NCBI GenBank assembly: GCA_911728435.2
Contig: OU452198.1
Location: 32,517,902 to 32,581,901 of the forward strand
Source: Apoderus coryli
Taxonomy: Eukaryota > Arthropoda > Insecta > Coleoptera > Attelabidae
Length of the DNA stretch: 64,000 nt
Direction: 5' to 3'
In this document: positions 55,139 to 64,000 of the stretch, in pieces
Numbering within the stretch: the stretch's first letter is position 1
How the letters are laid out: each line of letters opens with the position of its first letter
Made by a program: the position numbers and the translations under genes
The notes under the pieces: generated by a model
Told to the model about the DNA's origin: nothing
What the model saw: the letters and a program-made list of their open reading frames with translations, nothing else
Database searches by the model: none

Positions 55139-55700
55139 ATATTTTAAAACATGGTATGCAGAGACAAACATTACATTTTTTACAGCATGTTCTGACAATA
55201 GAATTACAGCCTTCTCCTGCACATCTCCAACGCTGATCATTGGGTACAGCTATTACTAAGTGCTCCGTGTGATCATATCGCACATCATCAGATACTCTGT
55301 TTCCAGAAGTACTATATCTGGATAAAGATGTTCGTCCAGGTCTTCTTGGTGGATTTTTATATCGATTTAGATAAGCAGTAACTAATTCTCGTCAAAACTC
55401 GTGTTTTGTTAGTTTGTTTCCTGCTTGCTTGTACATAATCCATGAATTATGAAGTGCAGTGTCCAAAAATGGACCAATACCACTGCTTTCCTCTTTTGTT
55501 GAGAAACTGATAATAATATGGTTCTGGTTGTGTAGCCATGTTGATTGTACTAGGAAAAGATTTTAATTCGGTAGTTTTCCGTTGCTTTCCACATCGCAGT
55601 ATTAAAGCCGTTAAGACAGTCCTTGTCGCGCCTTTAATTGTGTTACATGGTGCCGTTTTCCTTTCTATATCTAGAAATACGCCGACCATTTACTTTTAAT
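55139..55700 (-). pseudogene. piggyBac transposase C-terminus with Cys-rich domain
   Basis: Shifting minus-strand frames give NMATQPEPYYYQFLNK-type scraps, then FLDTALHNSWIMYKQAGNKL, ELVTAYLNRYKNPPRRPGRT, SGNRVSDDVRYDHTEHLVIA, and the end VPNDQRWRCAGEGCNS, RTCCKKCNVCLCIPCFKIF to a stop near 55139. The hallmark is the C-terminal Cys-rich zinc-binding domain (C..C, CC..C, C.C..C), which in piggyBac transposases binds subterminal DNA. The catalytic Asp residues and N-terminus are absent because the LINE insertion and further loss removed them. The Cys-rich part itself is unbroken. Confidence 0.85.
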
Positions 55701-55744
55701 GTTGCTGCTGCCCAACACTACTTTTCTCGCCATATCTGGCTACC

Positions 55745-56785
55745 CTCACTTAGTTTAGCCTGCAAGTCGATGCAGTTACCAGGGTGTGGCACGTGGAGCC
55801 ATAAGTGAGAGCTGGCTGCCCTGTGAGGACCAGTTGTCTAAAACCATCTCCAGTCTATGACTCTCGATGCGACTGTCTCAGACAAAAGGTACTACCTCTA
55901 CAACGCAACCCTTACACCCCACCTATTTTGTTTAATGCCTACTCTGAAGAGATTCTAAAAAGGGCAGTGGAAAATGACAGTGCAGGAATAAAAGTAAATG
56001 GAGTGCCTATAGTTGTTCTAAGATACGCTGATGATACCGTAATTTTAACGGAAAACCTGGAAGATCTACAAAGAATCATGGACAAACTTGTTCGATATAG
56101 CGAAGAATACGGCCTTACACTCAACGTAAACAAAACAAAGGTCATGAAAATAACAAAGAATGCCCAGACTAACAACGAACAGATAATCGTCAAAGGTGAA
56201 CCCATCGAACAGGTAGAGAAGTATCTTGGAACAACAGTTACTTGTAATAACGACTACACGAAAGAAATAAAAAAAAGCACGCATAGAAATAGCAAGGTCC
56301 AATTTCAATAGCATGAAAAGAGTTTTGTGCAATAGAGGTCTAAGCCTTAAACTGAGACTAGTTAGATGTTATGTTTTTGCCACTCTGCTTTATGACGTCG
56401 AGGCATGGACTCTGAACGCAGAAATAACCAAAAGACTAGAAGCTTTTGAAATGTGGGTGTACAAAAGAGTACTGAAGGTGTCATGGGTCGATCGGATAAC
56501 TAACTTAGAAATACTTGAGCGACTAAACATAGAAAAAGAGTTGTTAATAACAATTAAAAGCAGAAAACTGCAGTATCTCTGCCATGTGACTCGTGGACCA
56601 AGATACGCCTTACTTCAATTGATAATGCAGTGAAGGATCCAAGGTACAAGAAGCGTGGGTAGAAGAAGGATATCCTGGTTGAGAAACTTGAGAGAGTGGT
56701 TTGGATGTTCCTCGATAGAGCTTTTTAGAGCAGCTGCATCCAAAATAAGAATTGCCAGAGAGAGAGAGGTTGTGTAGCGATATTA
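55745..56785 (+). pseudogene. RTE/BovB-like LINE reverse transcriptase, 3' half
   Basis: Frames give ILFNAYSEEILKRAVENDSA (after motif B), VVLRYADDTVILTENLEDLQ (motif C, both catalytic Asp intact), YGLTLNVNKTKVMKI and EQVEKYLGTTVT. After a shift at about 56306 come FNSMKRVLCNRGLSLKLRLV, RCYVFATLLYDVEAWTLNAE, AFEMWVYKRVLKVSWVDRIT and KSRKLQYLCHVTRG. After a stop come RRRISWLRNLREWFG and CSSIELFRAAASKIRIA near 56780. The LLYG.E.WTL and EWFGCSS..LFRAA patterns are typical of RTE-clade elements. Truncated at the 5' end and broken by at least two disruptions. Its position inside the piggyBac element shows that it arrived later. Confidence 0.85.
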
Positions 56786-56898
56786 CAGACAATATCTCCA
56801 TCAACCCATTTGAAAGTGAGTTTGGGTGTTTCTTGTAGCGGTTGGTCATATTTCGAAAAAGTGTTGCCATATGGCAACTATAGGTTTTGGAGGGTTAA

Positions 56899-58260
56899 GA
56901 AGGCCGTGTAGTGCAAAATATATTATTAATTGCCAACATTACACTATTATAACAAAAGCGATACATCTATTTACATTTTGAAAAACTTAAAACGTAAATG
57001 TAATTAAAAAAAAGTTATAACAAATGTTTGGGGTCCAAGACTGATGTTGTGTGTATTTTGGTGAAAAGACTCATTGGTTTGAAGAAAACTGGATGAGACC
57101 GGTGATTTAATTTAAAACTTCCCACCTTATATTTATATAATTTTTTGTTTCACTTCAACTGGTGGTGTAGAATTTCAACAGCGGTTTCGGTGTGATAGCT
57201 CATTAAAAAATACCGAACTAAAAAAGATAATATTATTTTGTTTTTTCTTCTGCGTGTTCTTATATTATGAATTCCTCTTTCCCATACCGTAATTTTCGTC
57301 ACTTAACATTTGTACACATATGGTTTTACTATATAAGTGTGTGTATACCATATACAATTGTATATATATGCACTTTTTAATGATGCTTGGGTTCATTTTT
57401 ACACAAAAAAAAATGAAGACGACCAGTTAAATATTCGACATAATTAGGGGAGCTTACATTATTAGTAATGCACGCTTAATTGAACAAAAAAAAAAAAAGT
57501 TTGACAAAAAAGGCACAATTCAAATAAAATATAAAAAAACGCATTTGCTATATGCAACAGGTATTTTAAAGGTAAAAAAAAGTTTTTTTCCTTATACATG
57601 TACCGGGGATTTCGAAAAAGATTCATATCATAATAAAAATCGGTACAGGGTGGCTAAATTTCGATGGATTTGTAAGGGGTGTCCCATTTTTAATCCTTTT
57701 ACAGGGTACCTCTGTCGTTATACTGTAAGAAATAACGAGGATTTCTACCATCCATGTTTGCTCATATATTTTAACATTAATTAAATTAAATTAATTCTAG
57801 GCAACCCAATTTTCATAAAGCAAATTTTCATCTAATGTAGGTATAACCTTTTTGCAATGCAAGATTAGAATTGACACGAGACACAAGCCGTCTCGTCGTC
57901 TCAAAGCCGTTTTGTCTCGAATTTCGAGACGAGACGAGACATCATGATGACATGTAATGATTTAAAACAATTCAAACCATTTATAATAATAATATTTTAC
58001 AGCATCTTAGGGTGTGATCTGGTAATACGTGCCCTTAATTATAAATAAAAAATAAGATTTAGAATAAAATATAAAACCTTTATTAAAGAACTGTATCGTG
58101 CTTTACAGTAAAAAAATCCAAAACAAAACTAACAAAAATTAAAGTATATTATCTTATATTATAAGATTTCTTCAGAAAATAAAATATAAGCTCTAAACTG
58201 AAGATAAATAAACAAAAATCACAATTCTTTTGGCGTAGCATAAAAATTGGATATATAGGT
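56899..58260. other. Intergenic, no supported gene
   Basis: It contains ACAGGGTGGCTAAATTT (about 57647), GGGGTGTCCCATTTTT (about 57678) and ACAGGGTACC (about 57702) tips. A run of GAGACGAGACGAGAC-like sequence with its inverse TCTCGTCGTCTC lies at about 57885-57945 and can form a hairpin. No gene. Confidence 0.45.
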
Positions 58261-59335
58261 AATAATAATAATAAACGTCTTTACTAAAAATGTATAAATA
58301 CATTATACATCAATTCATCAGGATGGCGAAGTTTAGCTAATAAGCTATTCTTTAACACTTAACCATCTTGAATGACTTTACAAATTACAAATAAATTTCT
58401 AAATATAACAAAACGAAAAATAATAATAATAAATTGATGCGATACACAGAAAAAAAAATAAAAAAGAAAAGAAAAAATATGCATCAGAGAATCAAATCAC
58501 TCGATTTCAAAACTTAAATATCTTCTGATTGTAACATATCTTCTATTTTCCTTCTAAAACGAAAAGGTCTTAAGCTGAAACAATTATAATATGAATATAC
58601 AAATTTAGTATGTGATATGTAAAACTTCTTTTGAATAATGCAAGCGAATACTGAGGCATGGTCAACAGGTTTAGATTTCGCACATTTCTGTGTGACACAA
58701 TGTCTGAAACTCAGTTTTTCATGCAAGTATACCGGATATGAAGACTTCAGAAGCCTATATGTGAACAAAAGGTAATGCAGCTTTACGATATTGTGTAGTC
58801 TAGGTCAAAGATTTTTTGAGAAACACGATCATACTTTCGCAAATTATTTATAAATCGGCAGCAAGTGTTTTGAACTATTTGCAACCTATTCTTAGTGCGA
58901 TAATCGAGGCAAGGATAGTAGACTAAATGGTAATAGAAAAATATCGGCATCATCAGTGATTCGCAAAGTTTTTTCCTCATTTTATAATTCAGAATATTTC
59001 TGTTGGCATAAAACTTTTTCATTCGAACATAAGATCTCTGAAGTAAGCTTTTACAGTGTGCCTTAAACCTTAAATTAACAGCAAAAATCAAGCCCAGATA
59101 TTTAGCTTGATTTGTGAAAGGTAATTGTGTGTCATTTATTTTGATATCTAGGTAGGACTCAATGTGAGCTTTATGGGTTTTTCAGCAAAATACCATGACC
59201 GTAGTTTTACCTGGGTTGATTTTCAAGTTATGAGCCAAAGAATATTTATATATACCTTTGAGATCTTGATTGATTTTGGCTGAAGCTAAATGAACATTTT
59301 TATTATCAAAGTAATGCAAAGTAACTTCCACTAGT
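58261..59335 (-). mobile_element. Jockey-like LINE, minus strand, 5'-truncated, (ATT)n tail
   Basis: On the + strand it opens with TAATAATAATAATAAACGTC, TTTACTAAAAA, the inverse of the AATAAAGAC terminus plus ATT tail. The 3' UTR (about 58280-58510) shares the GCGAAGTTTAGCTAATAAGC phrase with the fragment at 15934-16150. The coding part lies upstream on the minus strand. Confidence 0.82.
58514..59330 (-). pseudogene. LINE ORF2 C-terminal half, broken
   Basis: Minus-strand reading: LASAKINQDLKGIYKYSLAH, NLKINPGKTTVMVF (a stop follows), LDIKINDTQLPFTNQAKYLG, then LIFAVNLRFKAHCKSLLQRS, FFYYHLVYYPCLDYRTKNRL, QIVQNTCCRFINNLRKYDRV. After a shift at about 58775 it ends ...HASVFACIIQKKFYISHTKF and the stop at 58514. 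The order (NPGKT..M, YLG, YYPCL, VQN.C.RFI) is that of the jockey-like C-terminus and parallels 53130-53801. The palm with the FADD box is missing. At least one stop and one frameshift. Confidence 0.83.
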
Positions 59336-59401
59336 CAAAGTTTAGCTTACTTTTAACGTACAAGTGTACCATGAGTTAAGACATAATAATGAACGAGCCG
59401 A

Positions 59402-59710
59402 CTACGCATGAATTCGATTGCGAAGTTTAGTGCCTACTAAACCAGCTTTTGAAAAAAGGCGTTTTGAAGGAACGCTTGTTGCGGTAATACTTAATAAATC
59501 TCTTGCCATCTTCGCAATGTGGGGATAATGTAATTCATTTCTATTCCACCATTCCAACAATGATTCCCCTTTTCTTGCTCTCTCTGAATAAAAAGTATGT
59601 TCTTGTTTCCAAAATTCTTCATTTTCGGATTGAGGAGTAGCCTTTTTGTATATGAATTCAATGTCCATGTCTTCATCTGAGCCAGATTTTTCTTCAGTTT
59701 CTTGTATGTA
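59402..59710 (-). pseudogene. hAT transposase C-terminal dimerisation domain
   Basis: The open frame reads GESLLEWWNRNELHYPHIAK, then MARDLLSITATSVPSKRLFS and KAGLVGTKLRNRI. LxWWxxN...P.(L/I)A..AR..LSI.ATSVPSERLFS.AG....K.RN is the standard hAT dimerisation motif; here the usual Glu of SERLFS is Lys. The expected ending (LxP..v..L.FL) is missing beyond RNRIHA. Upstream, an acidic stretch (ETEEKSGSDED) leads into the family A foldback at 59716, which cuts the gene. A lone 3' fragment. Confidence 0.85.
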
Positions 59711-59715
59711 TGTCG

Positions 59716-60440
59716 GTTAAATTAGAGAAAAGTTTTAAATGGTGCTTTCAAAAGTAAACTAACTTTAGCCGATTTTGGAAAAACTATTTTTGGCGATTTT
59801 AGTTTTTATTTATTTCTGACATTATTTTTACAGATATAAAAAAATTAAAAGCACTATCTCGTTGATATTTTTTGAGGAGAATAAGATAGCGTTTACAAAT
59901 TTTCACTACGACGTTTCGTTTTCGAAAACCCATCATCAACTGTGAGTAACGACGAAAGAATGTTTTTGCAAAACCTACTAGTCTGCATTCAGTCAGTTAA
60001 GTGTCAAACTATGGCGATTTTTCTTGAATAATTTTAGATAACACCGAAAACTTGTTTAAACCATTACATGTGATATACCACCTATTTTTGAATTGAAGAT
60101 GGCTTTAAATTTAACAATAAAAAATCAACGCCCATATTTAAAAAACAATGGGTTTTCAAAAACAAAACGTCCGTCGTTGTGAAAATGTGTAATCGATATT
60201 TTTTTGTCCTCAAAACGTAACAGAAAGTGCTTTTCATTTTTGATATCTGTAAAAATAATCTCAGAAATAAATAAAAACAAAAATCGCAATAAATCGTTTT
60301 TTCAAAAATTCTCGAAAACGGCTAAAGTTAGTTAACTTTTGAAAATACCGTCTAAAAGGTGTTTAAATTGTACAACTTTTATCTAATTTACCGTTTCCCA
60401 GATTCCAATACTATCTGATTCTTATCTTGGACAGTGTATA
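59716..60440. repeat. Foldback repeat family A, copy 3 (complete)
   Basis: The left arm (AAATTAGAGAAAAG..., TTATTTCTGACATTATTTTT, TAGCGTTTACAA, CATCATCAACT) is inverted in the right arm, which ends in ACTTTTATCTAATTTACCG and TTCTTATCTTGGACAGTGTA. The middle includes AGTAACGACGAAAGAATGTT, the inverse of the segment at about 210 and 20870, so the core is in opposite orientation to copies 1 and 2. It interrupts the hAT gene at 59402-59710. Confidence 0.75.
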
Positions 60441-61323
60441 GCTCGGTGTATTGTGTTGCCTAGGGTTTTCAAAATTCAATTTATCAAAAAATTTATTTTA
60501 CAAGGAGAATAAAATTCGGTGTTTGCTGCCTCTATGAAATTTATTTTTTAATAAAATTTAATAACCTTCGTTCATATGCCGTTAATACAAGCGGTCAATA
60601 GACTCAGTTGCAATCCTCGAGACAATAGTTCAACCTTAAAAAGAAATTGAGATCAAATGGAATATATCAATACATTTCTTGCGTCTCTAATAATGAAAGA
60701 AAGAATTTATCGATACATTTCTTGCATCTCTAATAATGAAAGAAATAATATATCGATACATTTCTTGCGAGCTTATTGAACTTTTTTATTATTGATTCAA
60801 ATAAAATTCGTCAACTCCACAAACAAATCAATTTAATATGCTTCAGAGTACATATATCAAACCAAACATGTTTCGGGACACGCTGTTCCCATCATCAGTG
60901 GTACATTAAATTATTTTTAAAATTGAAATTTGTCTCGAGACGGACAATTGAATTCAGACATAATACAGATTCATTTGTGAAAACGGGATTTTTTTATTTT
61001 ATACACTAAACTAATTCGTGGCACATTTACTCAATTGACGTAGTTAATTATTCTGAATAGAAAGTGGAATAAGTGCTGAACAGATACAGTTCATAATTAT
61101 TTTTTTCCGTTTTCTCATATTAACTATATAAATCTTTGAAATTCACTAATTAATTCATACAATTTGAGAACAATTTTAGTAGAATTTCAGTAGGTATGTG
61201 TATTTTTTATTATTATTGAAATTGTAGCCCGTCTGCACATATTGTTACTCGAACGAGGTCGTTGAACTTTTTTTATTATTATTGAAATTGTAGCGTGTCT
61301 GGTGAGGACGGTAAAAAATCAAT
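60441..61323. other. Intergenic with a small tandem repeat
   Basis: No gene supported. TTTCGGGACACGCTGTTCCC, ATCATCAGTGG at about 60871 is one of several CCGAAAC/CATCATCAG-type repeat modules. A direct repeat, TTATTATTATTGAAATTGTA, occurs at about 61208 and 61271. Confidence 0.45.
60666..60775. repeat. Tandem repeat, period 43 bp, about 2.5 units
   Basis: ATC.ATACATTTCTTGC.TCT followed by CTAATAATGAAAGAAA starts at 60666, 60709 and 60752; the last unit is cut after TTTCTTGCGA. Units differ by a few bases. Confidence 0.8.
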
Positions 61324-61925
61324 ATTCGAATGCCAAATGTGTCAACTTGTGTCATTTAAAAACAATTCTGCCAGATTTAGTTCATGTGAATAGTAGTAAA
61401 ATAAGAATAAGTATAAATTAGTAGTTTTTTTTAGATAAAATAATGTTTTAATATTTGGTATATTATTGTGGAAGTTGAGTAAATAAAATTTGTTGGAAAA
61501 TCACGTATCTAATAATGTTACATGTGTAAATCTATTGTTCTGGAATATGTTAATAGTGAAAATATTCAAATAAAGTGTGGCATCAGTGAATTTCTCATTT
61601 TTTCTTGATTTTTGCCAGATTTTGAATGAATTGAATGAAATAAAAATAATATGGAATTTTTTAAACAACCAAATTATTTTAGCAAAAATAAAATAAACTT
61701 GTGGAAATAAAGTTTTGTGTTTAATGAAGCATCTGCGCGTGTGTGGCATCAGCGAATTTCTCATTTTTTCTTGATTTTTGCCAGATTTTGAATGAATTGA
61801 ATGAAATAAAAATAATATGGAATTTTTTAAACAACCAAATTATTTTAGCAAAAATAAAATAAACTTGTGGAAATAAAGTTTTGTGTTTAATGAAGCATCT
61901 GCGCGTGTGTCGGGTGTAAATAGAT
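61324..61925 (+). repeat. Interspersed repeat family B, + copy with 166-bp tandem duplication
   Basis: Runs from TCGAATGCCAAATGTGTCAA to GCATCTGCGCGTGTGTCGGG and GTGTAAAT, the inverse of 24768-25245. The segment starting GTGTGGCATCAG at 61575 is repeated at 61741 with almost no change, an exact 166-bp period, so the duplication is recent. Only one unit exists in the other copy. Confidence 0.85.
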
Positions 61926-62042
61926 TTCGGAATTGCGTGAATAATAAGTACGAGATGTGATAACGATAATTTGAAAAACAGTCTGGCAGCCTTGCATTGT
62001 AAGTTGGTATGTTGTTTAAGCGAGTAGATTCGATTAAAATAA

Positions 62043-62410
62043 CACACACCTGTTTTATAATTTTTGATGTCCCCACAGGAAAAAGTCGCATGGAGCTAAG
62101 TCTGGCCATCGCCATTGCGTTGGTGCTTCCCCAGTTATTACCGAAATTTGTAAATAATAATTCATTTAAATTTCTATTGTTATTGATTCCAATCCAAATC
62201 GGAAGGTCTATTCTTATCGTCTTCTCTTTTTGTAAATATAAAGCGCCCGGCTACGAGATATGCCACTTTCAGCTTCAATTTGTTTGCTCGATATTTGTGA
62301 GTTATTAGTTTTCTATTACCACAGCAAATCGAGAGTTTGGTTATCACACGCTGACCGAGCATCGTCAATGAGTCGTGAATCGCGGAAATGGCCGTCTGGT
62401 AAAAATACAT
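62043..62410 (-). pseudogene. Mariner/IS630-type transposase C-terminal fragment
   Basis: On the minus strand an open frame reads YFYQTAISAIHDSLTMLGQR, VITKLSICCGN and so on, where FYQDGA..H is expected (second Asp region, degraded). A shifted frame near 62125-62070 reads QWRWPDLAPCDFFLWGHQK, the SPDLTPCDFFLWG signature around the third catalytic Asp. The C-terminus beyond is not recognisable. A weak but specific call because of the DLAPCDFFLWG string. Confidence 0.65.
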
Positions 62411-63423
62411 CGCTGCCTAACTCTCTTGTTTTAGATTAGATTACGTAAATTATCAATTTTTACAATACAAAATCCACATTCTTTTTTTTTTAAGCCAAAT
62501 AAAATTAGTATCATTTTGTTATAATCCAAGTGAACCATTCCCCTCTCACAACATGATCGTAATTCAATACCTGACAAAACATCTCTATATTATATCGTAA
62601 TCAAAAAGCAGTTTTACACAATCGAAAACAGTTTCTTTTGTCCATAAAAAAGATTTATAGTTTCAATGAGGTAAGAAAAAAAGGAAGAGCCAATTTTTTT
62701 AAGCTCCCCGAAAATTGCACTGTCTTCAAACAAACCAGTGACGTTCCTATATTGGAATTATATTCATGTAATATTCACATTATTTTCGTGAATATATAAA
62801 GCTATTCCACGGTCTAAGATGGGACTCTAAACCTTCAAAACACCTCCTTAGGTTTTCAATATTTCATGTCCTCGTCATGTACGTTGTTCCGTCTGTTTTC
62901 TCGTCTTTGTTCCGGTGCTGCGGTGGTCCTCTTACCGTTTTAAAATCCACTTGTGATTTATTGAAGTGTTAATTTGTATCTTTTGTATTACTTCTGTCAT
63001 TTGGCGACATATTTCTTTTCGATCACTGATTTTATAGTTAGTCGTTGAAGGACCTGGGTAATCCCATTTCGACATGCTTTTAGGGTGCGCGTTATGCCGT
63101 GGTGGTGGTTAGGTTTTTTCCCAATTTGGCGAAATGTATTACTTTCCAAAAAATCTTTTCTTGGTCTGTTAGTTTAGATTTGTATCACTTTTCAAAGAAC
63201 GTGATCGAATCTATAGTCCTGGAAGTCTGGCGTTGGGTCATTGAATTTATTCGGGATCCTCGCTGGAAGACCAAGTAGAGTCCACTAGATTTCTTATTCT
63301 TTCTGTTGCTCCACCACTTTCTTTCGCTGACGGAATAACTTGGCATTTGTTGAACTCAATTTTAACACTAACCATAATTATTCATTTCAAGCAAGAAGAA
63401 AATAAAGTGTTTGAAAGCTTGAC
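62411..63423. other. Intergenic, no supported gene
   Basis: AT-rich, then more balanced composition from about 62830 to 63330. No open frame with recognisable domains and no repeat seen. Confidence 0.45.
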
Positions 63424-64000
63424 TTACGAGGTTTGTCCAAAAAAAAGTGATTTTATATTAGTATTGTCATGCAAAATCCTTGATTTGCTTTGCCATAATT
63501 TCGGGCGTTTTCTTCGTATTACTCCATGCGTAACTTCAAGGTACTCTTCTCTATGTAGCATACGACCTTCTGGCAAGAACCCACGATGCACCACGTCGTT
63601 GTAATCGAAGAAAACAGCGAAAATATTTGACCACACTTGGCGTGCTTTTTTTGCTCTTGGCTCTTCTGGTCGCTTTTTGACGGCACAACAATATACCCAT
63701 GTTTCGTCATCAGTCATGACCCTTTTGATTTGCTAATGTGAGCGCTGCTAATGTGACGGTTCTTTTGGTCAAGGTTTAGGAATTGCGCAACAAATTTCAT
63801 TTCATTTCACACATCCGTTCGTCTAATAGCGATTGAACGATTAAACATAACAATTTTCTTCACTGCTACAACGTTTTAATCGGTTCTTGACGTGTTGGGA
63901 CGTCCAGGGCGAGCATCCTCATTAGCATCTTCTTGACATTCTGTGAAGAACTTGTACCACGTTTAGGCAATTTTTATTTTTGCTCTACGCCAACAATTTC
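63424..64000 (-). pseudogene. Mariner transposase, catalytic part, running off the window
   Basis: Entering from the right edge, degenerate frames give ARPGRPNTSRTD (linker) and KFVAQFLNLDQKNRHISSAH (the region before the catalytic domain). After a stop and shift comes MTDDETWVYCCAVKKRPEEP (first Asp in the DDETW motif), then RAKKARQVWSNIFAVFFDYN, DVVHRGFLPEGRMLHREEYL, EVTHGVIRRKRPKLWQSKSR and ILHDNTNIKS, where HHDNAPAH is expected for the second Asp. The open catalytic stretch is 63424-63717. The third Asp is absent. The pattern is that of mariner proper (Mos1-like organisation). Stops in the N-terminal part and loss of the C-terminus make it inactive. Confidence 0.85.

Larger units (their letters stand above)
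54871..56894 (-). mobile_element. piggyBac-like element, interrupted by an RTE-like LINE
   Basis: The right end is TTTTGGAGGG|TTAA (56885-56898), the classical piggyBac terminus and TTAA target. The left end is CCCTCCAAAG after TAAA (54867-54870), one base off TTAA. A subterminal motif, GTTGCCATATGG.AAC, occurs near both ends (about 55005 and 56863), also followed by CTA.AGG/GCTAGGC-type sequence. A piggyBac transposase C-terminus lies on the minus strand just inside the left end. The middle is replaced by a + strand LINE (55745-56785). Confidence 0.82.

Noticed and set aside
55939..56332. Minus-strand open frames of 88 residues
   Set aside because: Shadows of the + strand RTE-like reverse transcriptase.
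62009..62308. Open frame preceded by a CCCCACAG splice-acceptor-like sequence
   Set aside because: The opposite strand carries the DLAPCDFFLWG transposase signature in the same place, so the + frame is a shadow.

Overview
The window is eukaryotic, very AT-rich nuclear DNA that is almost certainly from an insect, possibly a beetle. There are no bacterial operons, ribosome-binding sites or CRISPR arrays. It holds small GT-AG introns, Tc1/mariner/IS630, piggyBac, hAT and Crypton-like transposon remains, jockey/RTE-like LINEs with (ATT)n tails, and many short sequences that begin or end with an ACAGGGTG/CACCCTGT tip. The order is an inference from element style; no host gene fixes it.

Only one host gene is well supported. 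Two phase-0 coding exons on the + strand, 44242-44571 and 48930-49094, are separated by a 4.4-kb intron. They encode the Ser/Asp-rich N-terminus and a following Gly-rich to Met/His-rich segment of one protein. The protein continues past 49094, but I find no further exon in the window. I do not recognise the gene with confidence; a castor-type zinc-finger protein is an unverified guess. The less repeat-dense stretch 29.5-33.5 kb, with a GC-richer, GAGA-like and GT-repeat segment at 32.6-33.3 kb, could hold distal regulatory DNA or a 5' noncoding exon.

The rest is a record of transposition. 0-5 kb: a foldback repeat, an element with TA-flanked inverted repeats and a PHD-like zinc-finger remnant, and a LINE 3' end. 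5.1-9.3 kb: three neighbouring elements of one IS630-like (DUF4817-type) group. The first is almost complete at 2.2 kb, with inverted repeats of about 505 bp and a visible D-D(36)D catalytic triad. 12.5-16.2 kb: four LINE pieces in both orientations. 18.6-22.5 kb: a tRNA-like sequence, interspersed repeats, nested foldbacks and a mariner fragment. 24.8-28.7 kb: an inverted-copy repeat, an 884-bp near-complete palindrome, a foldback carrying a minisatellite core, and an IS630-type transposase fragment. 39-40.3 kb: a Crypton-like tyrosine recombinase pseudogene with its own 60-nt intron, followed by a 58-bp-stem hairpin. 42-45.3 kb: hAT pieces and a copy of a repeat with an internal tRNA box-A-like motif. 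52-59.7 kb: Tc1, LINE, a piggyBac element interrupted by an RTE-like LINE, another LINE and a hAT C-terminus. 61-64 kb: a repeat with an internal 166-bp tandem duplication, then two mariner-group fragments, the last running off the window.

Almost all element genes are broken by frameshifts, stops or truncation, so they are fossils. The strongest leads are the long-TIR DUF4817 element, the 884-bp palindrome, the recombinase with its adjacent hairpin, and the piggyBac/RTE nest.
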